Assembly: GCA_030789695.1 (NCBI GenBank)
Contig: CM061141.1
Span: forward strand, 194,567,689 to 194,631,688
DNA from: Scilla litardierei
Lineage: Eukaryota > Streptophyta > Magnoliopsida > Asparagales > Asparagaceae
DNA: 64,000 nucleotides
Reading direction: 5' to 3'
The notes beneath the pieces are model-generated. The model ran no database searches. It was not told the origin of the DNA and worked only from the letters and a program-made list of their open reading frames with translations. Shown piece by piece: positions 21,995 to 32,612 of the stretch. The first letter of the stretch is position 1. Each line of letters starts with the position of its first letter. The position numbers were made by a program, and so were the translations under genes.

Positions 21995-23324
21995 GTGGAT
22001 GTAAATTTGACGAGGAGCAATAAATTGAATGTCTCATTATTTTTTAGCTCCTTAGTCAAACGGCGACGTGAAGGTATATCTCATTCTTTGAACTTAATGC
22101 ATACCTTCATAAGCTTTTTGTGTGCGTGACTTTTCTTTGTTTGTGTGTTAGTAGTTGCATTGCTATGTGTGCATGATTTTTTTTTGTTTGTGTGATTGCA
22201 TCTCATGTTTTCTTTATTACTTCATGCATTAAATAAAAAAAATGAAAAACTGAAAAAAAATGGTGCTTAAATGTGTATCTTTTCTCTTTGATTCATTATT
22301 GAAGTGTGCATGAATGATTTTCATATCTATGTAGATATTGGTGTATTATTGCTTTTGCCACATGCGCATGTTCATCTTTCTAAATATTCATGGCATATCC
22401 AATGAATGAAAATAACTTGAATTCTACACCTCCTATTTCACTTCCACATGTATTATTATTGTTGCACACTTGGAGATATCATTTATGAAGTATGGAAAGT
22501 GAATGTAGGAGGAAAACTTAACTGAAAATCTAAGGGATACGATATACCTTGCCATGGATAAAAATTGAGCAAAAGAAATTGTTGGTATAAGTATTTGAAA
22601 AAAATTTGAAAACAAAAGTAATTGCTCCGTATGAAAAATGGATACAATCCTTGGCAACGGTATTACCCACGAGTATCCAACATAAGCTTTATGGGTAAAC
22701 TTTAGCGTTGGTGTATTTACTCGTCAAGCAATGCCACCCCCACATCTAAGAGTCCATATAGGCTATGTTTTGGGTTGTGGTACCTTGAACTCATTTTTAA
22801 TGAGGTGGGAAAAATCAATCCTAGGTGATAGAATGTTATTTGGAAAATGTGGATTGGTTTTGGTTGACTTTCTTAAATGATTCTTCCTATGTGCTTCAAT
22901 TTTAGTCATCACACGTACACGTTGGTGTTGAATTCTTCGTTGTTTAATTTCATTGGAATTTGACTTGATTATTCCTAGATTGTATGCATGCAATTGTTGG
23001 TGATGGTTAATAATACTCTCTTTTTGCATGTTATATGTTTTTTCCTTCGTGTTTCGACTTTTGATGATAATAAAGGGGGAGAAAATTTTGGAAAGATTTA
23101 GATTTGATATTAATGCTCGTGAAAATATGATTGTTTGATTAAGGGGGAGCATTAAGGAATATTGGGGAAGCATTAAAATAGGGGGAGCATGCATATTGCT
23201 AACTTTGCATATCGGTGCTTGCACATCATTATATCTTATTGCATGTCACCCACTATCGTCACAATTTCACACACACTATTTGAAAAGGTTATTGGTCAAA
23301 TTTTATATTTAGTTTGTCATCATC
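21995..23324 (+). other. Element C 3' non-coding region
   Basis: This is where pol would be expected. It is AT-rich sequence without a significant ORF and with repeated 'aagggggag' purine tracts (23076, 23140, 23179), resembling the untranslated tail of SIRE-like elements. The homologous tail of D is at 41487-42801. Confidence 0.75.
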
Positions 23325-23337
23325 AAAAGGGGGAGAT
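23325..23337 (+). promoter_or_regulatory. PPT of element C
   Basis: AAAAGGGGGAGAT directly precedes the 3' LTR start TGTTGG. Confidence 0.9.
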
Positions 23338-25080
23338 TGTTGGTAGCAACGATCTGTGAACTTCGTGTTTGATGATAACAAACGTGTGTGAACGTTTTAA
23401 CGTGTGTGTTAAGTGTTTCAGGAACGACGGACTGACTACTTATGTGCAAAGGAGAAATAGTCAAAGAGTAGGGAGGAAATCTACTTGGATTGAAAAATCA
23501 CCAAGAGCCGATTTTGTTTTTGAGAAGAAGGGTTTGCATTAGTGGAAGGGGAGCCGCAAGTTGAGTGCTTAATAAAAACTTAAGAGAGCCCATCAAAAAT
23601 AAGCTCTCTGTTAATCTCCATAAGAGCCCATCAAAAACCATCTTGCGGCAATCAAAAAAGGAGTTGGCACAAAAATATCTAGCCGAAACAACCCTATCCC
23701 ACCTCATTTAAAAGCCCCATACCCTTGAAGAGAAAATACAGGAGAGCCGAAATTTTAAAAACAGAGCCGCATTTTTTCTCAGAGCTTCAGCCGCACAAAA
23801 TCTTTAACCCTATAGCCTGAGCCGTGCTTTTCTTAAAACCATGAGATAGCCGCAAAAAATAAAGGGGAGGGCGCACACACAAAAAAATCTTTTGATTAGC
23901 AGCAGCTGAAAAAATTGGAGAAGGCCGAAACATTTTTGGGTGCTTCAAAGAAATATCTCCATGAGCCTTGTTTTTTGTTTGCCTTGAAGCCGATTTTTTT
24001 ACCCCCTTAAAATATCAAGAGTGCAGCATCCAAAACATTTTCCTTTTGAAAAACCCTAGGAGAAGCCGAAGTATTTTTTTTGAGAGCTTTGAAAAATAAA
24101 CTCCCAATTGAAATAACCCCTGCGCCCACTTTGTAGAACACCAAAAAAAAGGAGAGGAACGAATTTTTGTTTATCTTTGAAAATCCCAAAAGCGGAGGTC
24201 TCATTGTTTTTTTTTCTTTGAAATTATCAACAGGCCTCTTTTTAATGCTATTTGAAAACCAAAAAAAAGGAACAGAAGGTTTTTTTTGTCACCACAAAAA
24301 TATTGAAGAGTTGCTGCCGAATATTTGTTCTTCCCTTTTGCAACATCTCTTTGCACTTCCCCTAGAAAATTGCTGCCGCGCCTTTGTCCCTTCTCTGCAA
24401 AATTCAATGCACAGGGCCGAAATAATCCATGTTCTTTCCTTTGAGAATTTCAAAGCGCACAACTGTATTCTGTGATTAAAATCTTAAAGAGCCAAGGTGT
24501 CGCAAGTTGCAATCTTTGGTGAGGTGTCGAAAGTTTCAACCTTTGGTGGAGGGCGAAAGTTTCATAGAGCGGGAGGCCAAGCTATTGAGGGGACTAGAGA
24601 CTACTACTTGTCAAATTGATCTGACCACGCGCTGAACGACAGGGACGGCACACCATTACTGAGCATTTCTAAAACTCTATTTATTTATCTTTGTATTGGT
24701 GTAGCGATCTTTGTAGGGGAAACTTTACCATCTGTGTTACTTTTGGGGACCTGACGACTTTGGGAGTCGTCACGGTGGGAGAGCATCTGACTAGATTGAG
24801 AGTGTAGAGCACGTGGTGTGCGTATAAGCTAGGTGAGAGTAGATTTGGGATCTTGACTCATTGTAGATGTACAGGATTACACATCTATCTAGTATTTGCT
24901 TTCGGGGGCTGGAGTAGGTCGTGGGGACGACCGAACCAGGGTATATCTGTGCGTACTTTGTGATTGCTTTCTTTTTACCCTATCTGTGCTTATAACTGCG
25001 TGTGGTTGTTCGTGGGTTGCACGAATATTTTTAATAGCATATTCACCCCCCCCCCTCTAGGCTACGATCCAGATCCAACA
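23338..25080 (+). repeat. Element C 3' LTR
   Basis: A 1743-bp copy of 18352-20091 with a few percent differences by eye. The TATA box is altered to CTCATTTAAAAGCC (about 23703-23716). The right flank AACTA compares with ACCTA on the left. Confidence 0.9.
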
Positions 25081-25085
25081 AACTA

Positions 25086-25268
25086 GCCCTACGTAAAGCT
25101 GCTTTCACTCCCAAGATTCTCAAGCAAGGAAAGCTCGCTATAAATTGGAAGGACCTTACACAGTTATTGAGGTACTCAGTCCTGCCACCTACCGGATCGC
25201 TACATTGGAAGAGAGATAACTACCTCATCCTTGGAACGCTGAGCACTTTAGGAAGTATTATCAATGAT
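25086..25268 (+). pseudogene. T: integrase C-terminus (GPY/F domain) after the C insertion
   Basis: The reading ALRKAAFTPKILKQGK ... NWKGPYTVIEVL ... PATYRIATLEE ... HPWNAEHFRKYY is the C-terminal GPY/F-type domain of Tat integrases and directly continues the frame broken at 18351. A stop after 'LEER' and loss of the core residues upstream show that it is dead. Confidence 0.85.
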
Positions 25269-25571
25269 TGTACCAGCAAGAGTAAATGATTGAAATCTAT
25301 CTTTTTATTTTATCTTATGCCGATTCATGATAAATACGAAGTTAATTATTTCGTTGATATTTAACCTTTGTCATCAGTCGTAAGCCGAGGGATCACCCCT
25401 CGCCACTAAACGAGCCACAACGTTCGTCCGCCGTAAGTCGAAAGGGCCTTGCCCCTCGCTACCGAACGACCATAGTCGTCAGCCGTAAGCCGAGGATCGC
25501 CCCTCGCCACTAAACGACCCACGACGGTCGTCGGCCATAAGTCGAAGGGGCCTCGTCCCTTGCCAACGAAC
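25269..25571 (+). repeat. T: 3' untranslated region with ~49-bp repeats
   Basis: About four diverged units of 'gtcgtcagccgtaagccgag ... cgcccctcgccac..aacga' fill 25372-25570. Downstream tandem repeats are typical of Tat elements. T stops at CGAAC where D's LTR begins at 25572. Confidence 0.7.
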
Positions 25572-26197
25572 TGTAGGATACAACGTATAGTTGGATACAA
25601 CGATCGATGACTTCGTGTTTAATGATAACAAATATGTTTGAACGATTTAATGCATGTGCTAAGTGTTTTCAAGAATGGCACTCTCGTAAATACTCAAAGA
25701 GCGACTAATTAAAAGTGATGGACAATGTGCCATGCATTAGCCAAGTGGACTAAGTCAAAGATGGAGAATATGGCTACAAAAATTGGATTAAGTCAAAGAT
25801 AGGAAGATAAGGAAGAAATCAATTCAAATCCCTATTTGAATTGATTCAAATCAATTGGTGTAACTTTCAAATCCTAATGCCATGCAAATTGGAGACTTGG
25901 TCAAAGATGGAGAGATATGGAGAATCTCATGCAAATCAATATTGGAGATTAAATGAGATCTTATATGAAATCCTATAGCTACACAAATTCCATAGCCATC
26001 CATATTCAAACTCCATATCCAAAGAGATTCATTCAAATCCTAATCAATTTAGGATTTCTTCCAATCTCCATCAATTATGGGATTCTAATTGATTCCATCA
26101 TATCTCATCCTCTCCTATATAAACATATATTCAAATAGAGGGATTTTTCATAGAGAGGGCAACCAAAAGAAGGGGAGAATTTCGGCCAATAGGGGTG
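25572..26197 (+). repeat. Element D 5' LTR, upstream piece
   Basis: Starts TGTAGGATACAACG with a 20-bp internal duplication ('ttggatacaacg' twice). It carries a perfect 13-bp-stem hairpin at 25817-25846 with a 4-nt loop, and a TATA box CTATATAAACA at 26115-26125. It is broken at GGGTG by element E. Confidence 0.88.
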
Positions 26198-28054
26198 TGA
26201 TGTGTCCATATTTTACATGTTTTTATCGCATCATTTCATGTCATATTCGCATCCAAACTCCATAGTTTAATATATTATCGCGCTTCTAACGCCATATTCG
26301 AGTTTTGTATAGCTTTTTGGATTTTCAGGAGTTTCAGAGTGAATTGGAGCTATTTTGGGACATGGACACACCCGGCACGTCCGAGACGTCATTGGCAAGG
26401 CTCCATGAGAGTTCACCGAAGTATGGAAGAAGATCGGAGGAGAGGAGGAGAAGAGAACACGAGATGGCAAAGTTCAGCTCAGTGTCCCAGGTGACTCGAC
26501 CGAGTAGCATCAGCTACTCGGCTGAGCTGACACACAGAAATCACACAGGAAATGGCCACACCCTACTCGACCGAGCAGTCATCCGACTCGACCCGAGTCG
26601 CACCAAACAGATGAAGATTTTGAGCTTTCCTTCAAGACACCCTAGCTCGACCGAGCAGCAAAGAAACTCGACTGAGCAGCTCACCTACTCGATCCGAGTC
26701 GTCAAGAAACAGAGCAGCATTATGGAGGAAGTTCTGATCTACTATAGCTCAACCAAGTAGGGGGGCTACTCGATCGAGTAGCCCGTATCAGCTAGAAGCA
26801 AAAGCAGCAGCAAGCGGAGCCTGAAGCCGACTCGACCGAGCAGGCTCTGCTCCTCGGTCGAGTAGCGCGACGCAACCAGCCTAGTTGGTGGGCCCAAATG
26901 CCCAGATTTTTTGAGATTTTTTTGGGATTTCTACCCTATGTATTTAAGCATGTTTTTAACTTTATTTTCAGAGAGCAACTTTGGAGAAACTTTTAGTTTA
27001 TTTTTAATTAGGTTTTTGAGAGTTTGTGTCGTCGCTATTTTTTGTGAAGCAAAGCTTGGATTTTTATTGCTATTTCGTGCAATTAATTCTCTTTGGATTG
27101 CTATTGCTCCACGACGTGTTGGTAACACTTCTCTAAACTCTCAATTGATTTTGATGTTTTCTATTGCCATGATGAATTCCATTGCATCTATTAAATCTTT
27201 TGTTGTTATTTCTATGATGCGTGAGTAGTTCCATCTAGGGCTAATGGATTAGCCCATGGATTTTATGATTTAGATGCAAAGTTAGGATTTTTAGGTTGCG
27301 TTGGTATAAAAGGGATGTATTTTGGTTGATCTTGCAAAGTTTGTAGGAGAACTCGTACTGAGATTATGCCCACGGTCGGTGGAATTGATTGGCTTAAGGA
27401 GTATCCTATAGGCTTAATTAGGGAGTTAATGAATTTAGTTGGAACTCGTGACCATGCCCTGCTCGTGTCTTAATGGGATCCACCGACGAACTATATCACT
27501 AGTTGACGGCTACCGCCATTGCGTCAATGAGAACCACCAAAATACATCGAAGCTCTAACTCACGAGAGTGGCGTGAGCTGAGATCATTCCGTCCACGAGA
27601 GTGGCATGAATATTGTCGATTCTTAATACACGTACCATGTGCGCCTGTCGCGAGAGTGGGGTTAATGCGATACGTTACATTCATGGTGCTTAGAACCATG
27701 AATTCCACATCTTGGATGCGACAATCCCTATAAAGCCAATGCAACGTAAGAGTCTTAACCAAGCATCGACATCCGACGATCCTAGCGGTGTGTCCTAAAG
27801 CCCCGGCCTTTATTAATCATTCACAATCCTAAACAAACAATCTCTTGAAACCGACTGCTACCTAAATTCTGATATTTAAAAATTGCCCAAGATAATAGCA
27901 TCTCTACCTTCTCTGTGAGATCGATATCTTTTATACTATTACATGACACCCTACGCTTGTGTAAAGTGCTGGGAATTCACATTTGGGATACATCTAGCAC
28001 TTGGCGTTCGTGCCATTGCTAGGTGTCTTCTAAGTGTTAGTCTCGGGAGCATCA
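26198..28054 (+). repeat. Element E 5' LTR
   Basis: A 1857-bp LTR. U3 holds the ACTCGACCGAGTAG-type palindrome cluster (26485-26875) and a GGGCCC site; the TATA-like word CTATGTATTTAAGC is at 26936-26949; U5 carries the Athila signature 'cttttatactatta..tgacaccctacgcttg'. It differs from the 3' LTR by several percent by eye, an older insertion than F or G. Confidence 0.9.
26485..26949 (+). promoter_or_regulatory. Element E LTR promoter: CTCGACCGAG palindrome cluster and TATA box
   Basis: At least eight copies of CTCGACCGAG or CTCGGTCGAG, often flanked by TAG/CTA, are spaced irregularly over 390 bp, followed by 'gtgggccc' (a GGGCCC/TCP-type site) and the TATA-like word at 26936. The 3' LTR copy is 37108-37570. 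The same module is repeated inside the element at 31148-31819. Confidence 0.6.
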
Positions 28055-28060
28055 AGTTTT

Positions 28061-28080
28061 TGGTGCCGTTGCCGAGAAGG
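28061..28080 (+). promoter_or_regulatory. PBS of element E (tRNA-Asp type)
   Basis: TGGTGCCGTTGCCGAGAAGG lies 6 nt after the LTR. It closely resembles the Athila tRNA-Asp PBS (TGGCGCCGTTGCCGGGGA). The 6-nt spacer agtttt parallels agttta in F. Confidence 0.9.
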
Positions 28081-28197
28081 TACCAGTGTTACTTGGATTA
28101 TTTTTCCATTGACAAACTTGTTAGAAATTCTTATCATCTCTTATCTTTCCATACTTTTTGTTCTTTTATTACTTTGCTACTGACGTTCTTGTTGTGC

Positions 28198-30795
28198 ATG
28201 AACACACGCCTTGGGGGTCTTAACAAAGAATTATTATTTGACTCCGAGATCAAAATGACCGCAAGAAGGCTCAGAGCAGAGAAATGGAGTCAGACTACTA
28301 TAGATCCAATGGCAGAGGGTAATGCTAGCCCTCCACGCAAAGGGTCCATTCTGGACTATATAAAGACAAATTTCACTGGTGCTTCTTCTATCTTAAGGCC
28401 GCTGTTGGCGGCAGGAAGTTTTGAGCTGAAGACTGTGTTGATAAATCTCATGCAGCAGGACCCCTTTCACGGGCATCCTCATGAACACCCAACCCACCAT
28501 ATAGACACATTCTTAAAGAAGTGTGACACATTCCATGCCAAAGATGTGAGGGAAGATGCTATCACGCTCAGGCTATTCCCATTCACTCTGAGGGACAAGG
28601 CCTCCTATTGGTTGCGAGTGCATCCTTCTAATACCTTCACGACTTGGGAGCAGATGGCTACCACCTTTGTGAACAAGTTCTATCCACTGTCCAAAACGGT
28701 GAGGATTCGAGGAGCGATCTCAAATTTCAAGCAACTCCCTCAGGAGTCATTGTATGAGGCTTGGAAAAGATTTAAAGACCTGCAGCATCATTGCCCGCAC
28801 CATGGAGTCGTGGAGTGGGATCTTGTTCAGAGCTTCTATAATGGGCGTCAACCAAGCATAAAGATGATTATCAATGCCTCTGCTCAAGGTGCTCTCTTGT
28901 ATAAGCCATGCGACGAAGCTTTATCTTTGCTGGAGCAAATGGCCGCAAATACTCAGCAGTGGGGAGATGAATGCTCTTCTACTAAGGGCCCCGAGGTAAA
29001 AATCGCTACCCACCTTGATAGTCATATTGAAACTCTTTGCAAACAGGTAGTGAGGATTGAACAGAGGTTGGACGCTATTCCAACCACTTCTAGAGCTCCA
29101 GCTTATCCCACACATGAAGGCTATCCGGAGCAAGGCTATGCTTCTAATGAAGGACCCTATGATGGGGCAGACATGCAAGCTGAGCAGGTACACTTTGTAG
29201 CTGGAGAGGGGAGGAATCAATGGCAACATCCAGCGGCGAGAAATCGTCCTGGATTTTCCTATGGCAACCCCAATAGAGGATTGCAACCTCCTCAGCAGCC
29301 GAGACCTCCACCTCCTCCTAATCAACAAAAAGGGCCGCCTCCACAGCAATATGGGTTTAGGCCATTTGGGCCTTACAGACCAACGAGGTACAATTACCGT
29401 TAACAACAACAATATGCACCGGCAGATCCAAAACCCAATCTTGAGGCAAAATTGGACACTTTCATGCGTGGGCAATCCAAGATAAATGCAGAGAATTCCG
29501 CCCGTTTCAAGTCTAACAACGATTCCATCGACGAGCTCAAAGGCCAAATGTCCCAATTTATGAAGATGCAATGGAGTTTGCCTTCTCAGCCGGAGCCCAA
29601 TCATAGGGCCCAAGCAAATGCAGTGGTAGCAGTTACCACTAGAGGAGGAAAGACCACCGACAATGTCATGGTGCCGGGTTCTAGCAATGTGAGCTGAAAG
29701 TTGTCTACCCAAGTTCAAGATGAAGATATTTCCGCTGAAAAGGACATGGAGAAGGCTACAGAGGTGCCCCATGCTATTGAAGATAGGGATGCTTCTCCTT
29801 CTACTTTGCCTACCACCACTACGGCACCGGTGGATGCTACTACTACTTCCAACAAATCTATTCCAAAGGATGTCGCTAGAGAAAAGTCAAGTCGACCTCC
29901 ACCTCCATATACTCAACGGTTGGCACTAGCAAAGATGGAGAAGAAATATGCAAATTTCTTCGAGCTCCTCAAAGGTATCCAACTGAACATCCCCTTTATG
30001 GACACTATCACCGAAATCCCCACATATGCTAAGTTCTTGAAGGATCTTATTACGAGGAAGCGCAAGCAAGAGGAGGTGAAGCTCTTGGATAATTACACCT
30101 CAGTCATTAAGAACCATCTACCGAAGAAGTTGCTGGATCCTGGAAGTTTCACGGTGCCGTGCTCCATTGGCGGCACCCCTATTAGTAGAGCATTGATCGA
30201 CTTGGGAGCGAGCATTAGTTTGATGATGCTCTCTATCTTTAAGAGTCTAAACACTGGGATGGAACTTGAGCCTACCGATATGAGCATTCAATTGGCATAT
30301 CTCTCTATTACTTATCTGGTAGGCATCGCACGCGACATCATCCTGCAAATACCGCCCGGGCTATGCGTGCTGGTAGATTTTATGATTATAGACATGCCGG
30401 AGAAAGGTAGCTCACAGATCATATTGGATCGTCCATTCATGGTGAAGGTCAGAGTCTTGATTGATGTTCGTGAGGGGACGTTATCTCTGAACGTGGGAAA
30501 TATTGATGTCCACTTCTGCTTGCAAAAGCCTAAGAGGGAACGCCCACCGTCGGAAGACGCTAATTACCTTGATCTCTTGGAGGACAAAGCTACTCATGAA
30601 CATATCATGGAAGAGATTTGCAAAGATCCAATGAAGATGAGCTTGGATGACGATGGTAACATCATATACAACAAGGCGGTGGTCGCCTATCTACGAGTTT
30701 TTAACGAAGAGCCCCCGGACATACACTTGCACTATCAAGAACCGGAGGCTACTATCTCCTTGGCCGCTGAGGGCCGACATGAAGAGGCATGCTAA
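28198..30795 (+). pseudogene. Element E gag-protease
   Basis: I chose ATG 28198, the first good Met after the PBS; the frame also runs upstream through the PBS. The N-terminal gag has the Athila/retrotrans_gag core (FHGHPHEHPTHHIDTFLKKC, LRLFPFTLRDKASYWL, NKFYPLSKTVRIRG, SLYEAWKRFKDL, CPHHGV), then a Pro/Gln-rich linker. The protease domain near 30150-30520 has LIDLGASISLM (active-site D-L-G) and ILDRPFM. Two in-frame nonsense codons, TAA 29401-29403 and TGA 29695-29697, break one continuous frame of about 865 codons. There is no RT, RNase H or integrase downstream. Gag and protease would serve particle assembly and maturation; as it stands the product is truncated. Confidence 0.82.
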
Positions 30796-30906
30796 ATACC
30801 ACCGCATAGGATCATTGGGAAGCATGACGGGCATATTTTGTATGCACCCAACACCATTCATTGAAAATCTTGAGGGAGTCGAGCTTACGACTTAAAACAA
30901 GCGCTT

Positions 30907-30924
30907 ATCGGGAGGCAACCCGAT
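30907..30924 (+). other. Athila GGGAGGCAACCC hairpin (element E)
   Basis: Stem arms ATCGGG and CCCGAT enclose loop AGGCAA. It is preceded by 'ttaaaacaagcgctt'. Element F has the same loop and context with stem arms CATGGG and CCCATG, so three of six pairs differ by compensatory changes. Confidence 0.7.
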
Positions 30925-31147
30925 TTTCTTTCCCTTAGTTTTCGTTTTTCGTTTTTTTATTTTCTAATTCAAAAACCAAATAAATACGTTTTTAATTCTA
31001 AGAAAATACAAAACCACAAAAAAAACTGATGAGTTCTTCCTTCTACAGGTTGAACAATGAGGAGAGCGCACGTAACGATGAAATGAAGGAGAAGGAACAA
31101 ACGGAAGAGCACCTTAGAGAAATACAAGCTTGGGGGAAGAGTTCCAG

Positions 31148-31819
31148 GTGACTCGGCCGAGTAGCTACCCTACTTGACCGAGCCGTAGAGAATTGGAGAA
31201 AGAAGGCAAAAACGCGCTCTGGAAACAAAGTCGACTTGACCGAGTAGCACCCTACTCGGTCGAGCTACAGTCAGAGTTGCAGAAAGCTGGAGGAACAAGC
31301 AAAAAGTGGCTCTGAAAATTAATTGCGACTCGACCGAGTAGCACCCTGCTCGGTCGAGCTACATGCAGAGCCCAAAAAGGTCGAAAATAGCACTATGTTT
31401 CTAATTCGACTCGACCAAGAAGCTACCCTACTCGGTCGAGCTGCAGGGAGAGTCCCAAAAGTGCTAAACGGACGCTCTGGAAAGCTTAATGGACTCGACC
31501 GAGTAGCTACCCTACTCGATCGAGCTGTAGGGAGAGCAAAAGAGAGTTGAAAACAACATGCTGTTTCAATTCAGCTCGACCGAGCTGAGAAATCAGCTCG
31601 ACCGATCTGAGAACTCAGCTCGACCGATCTGAGAAATCAGCTCGACCGAGCTGAGTAAGCAGCTCGGTCGAGTACTATGGCACAATTTCTGAGCTTAAAT
31701 TCTCATATTTTTATCTTTTATTACTCGATCGAGCAGCTATCGCTGCTCGGCCCGAGCATCGACTTACTCAGCCGGGGCCCACCACTTAACCGAGCTCGAC
31801 TCGGTTCCTTTATAATTCG
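31148..31819 (+). promoter_or_regulatory. Element E internal promoter-like module before the envelope-like ORF
   Basis: More than ten copies of CTCGACCGAG, CTCGGTCGAG and GCTCGACCGAGC lie between 31148 and 31800, the same words as in the LTR U3. 'ggggcccacc' at about 31776 mirrors 'gtgggccc' of the LTR, and a TATA-like CTTTATAATTC follows at 31808. A CT-rich stretch follows, as in plant 5' leaders. The module is not simply an LTR copy, since the other LTR parts are absent. Confidence 0.55.
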
Positions 31820-32612
31820 ATTTTGACTGGGGTGAAAACCTAATACCAATCGAATTAACCCCCCAAACATCCGAGCTTCCCCTAACACTAGCCCTAACCC
31901 TACTCGACTCGACTCCACCATCGCCGCCGCGCTCCGCTCGATGGCCACCGCCCGCCGCCGCCGAGTCTGCTTCTTCCCTCCATCTCTCTCTCCCCCCTCC
32001 CTCCCTCTCTCTCCCCCTCCCCCTATCTCTCTCCCCGTCCCGCTCTCTATCTCCCCCCGCCCCCAATGTTCCGGTGTCTCGCCGGTGCTGCTTAGCACCG
32101 ACGGCACATCCCTTCAAATCCCCTCCTCCCTCCTCCCTTTTCCTCTCCCCTACCCCCCATCTCTCCCCCTCCCTTTCTTTCCCCAAAACCCTCGCAGCCT
32201 CACATTACTTCGGTGCCTCGCTGGAGCTATGCACGTGCCACCCGAGCAGCAGCCTGAGCACACAATGTGCTCGAGCCGAGCAACCAACACCTCCCCCATC
32301 ACCCCCTTCCCTCATCCCCCCACTTCCCCCAAATCCGAATCATCCCCAACCCTAATTTTTCCTATTTTTGATCCCCAAACCCGATTAATTTTCAAAATTG
32401 CTTAATACTATTTTCATATCTTATTGTAGGTACACTTGGAGCTTCTTCGTGGATTCGAGGAGCTCGGTTTGGATCAGCTTGGGGGATAGCTTGGATTCGA
32501 GGCTTCGCACATGTGCATTCTGCTTTTTCTTTCGTAGCTATGCTCGGTGTTGGTATACTCTTTCAACACTTTATTTTTATTACCATATCATCGTCGTTTG
32601 CCACTCCCGCAC
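31820..32612 (+). other. Leader of the envelope-like ORF in element E (possible intron)
   Basis: It is CT-rich (31970-32200) with no domain in the open frames there. A good 3' splice site, 'ttattgtag|gta', occurs at about 32420-32429. A CAGCTTGGGGGATAG word (PPT-like) is at 32475-32489. Confidence 0.45.

Larger units (their letters stand above)
18352..25080 (+). mobile_element. Element C: gag-only copia-type LTR element
   Basis: LTRs lie at 18352-20091 and 23338-25080, starting TGTTGG and ending CCAACA. An iMet PBS lies two bases after the 5' LTR and a PPT directly before the 3' LTR. The only coding region is a long gag (20136-21994); protease, integrase, RT and RNase H are absent. The target is element T's integrase: ACCTA on the left, AACTA on the right (one mismatch), and joining the flanks restores the GDLALRKA integrase reading. 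The architecture fits the gag-only 'TR-GAG' class described in plants; the gag is of SIRE/Maximus-like copia type. Confidence 0.88.

Noticed and set aside
26305..26760. 151-codon ORF in the E LTR (and 102 codons in the 3' LTR copy)
   Set aside because: It lies in U3 across the palindrome cluster, is not conserved between the two LTRs and has no domain.
31148..31800. CRISPR-like array of spaced CTCGACCGAG words
   Set aside because: Plant retroelement context, irregular spacing and very short palindromes; better read as a promoter motif cluster.
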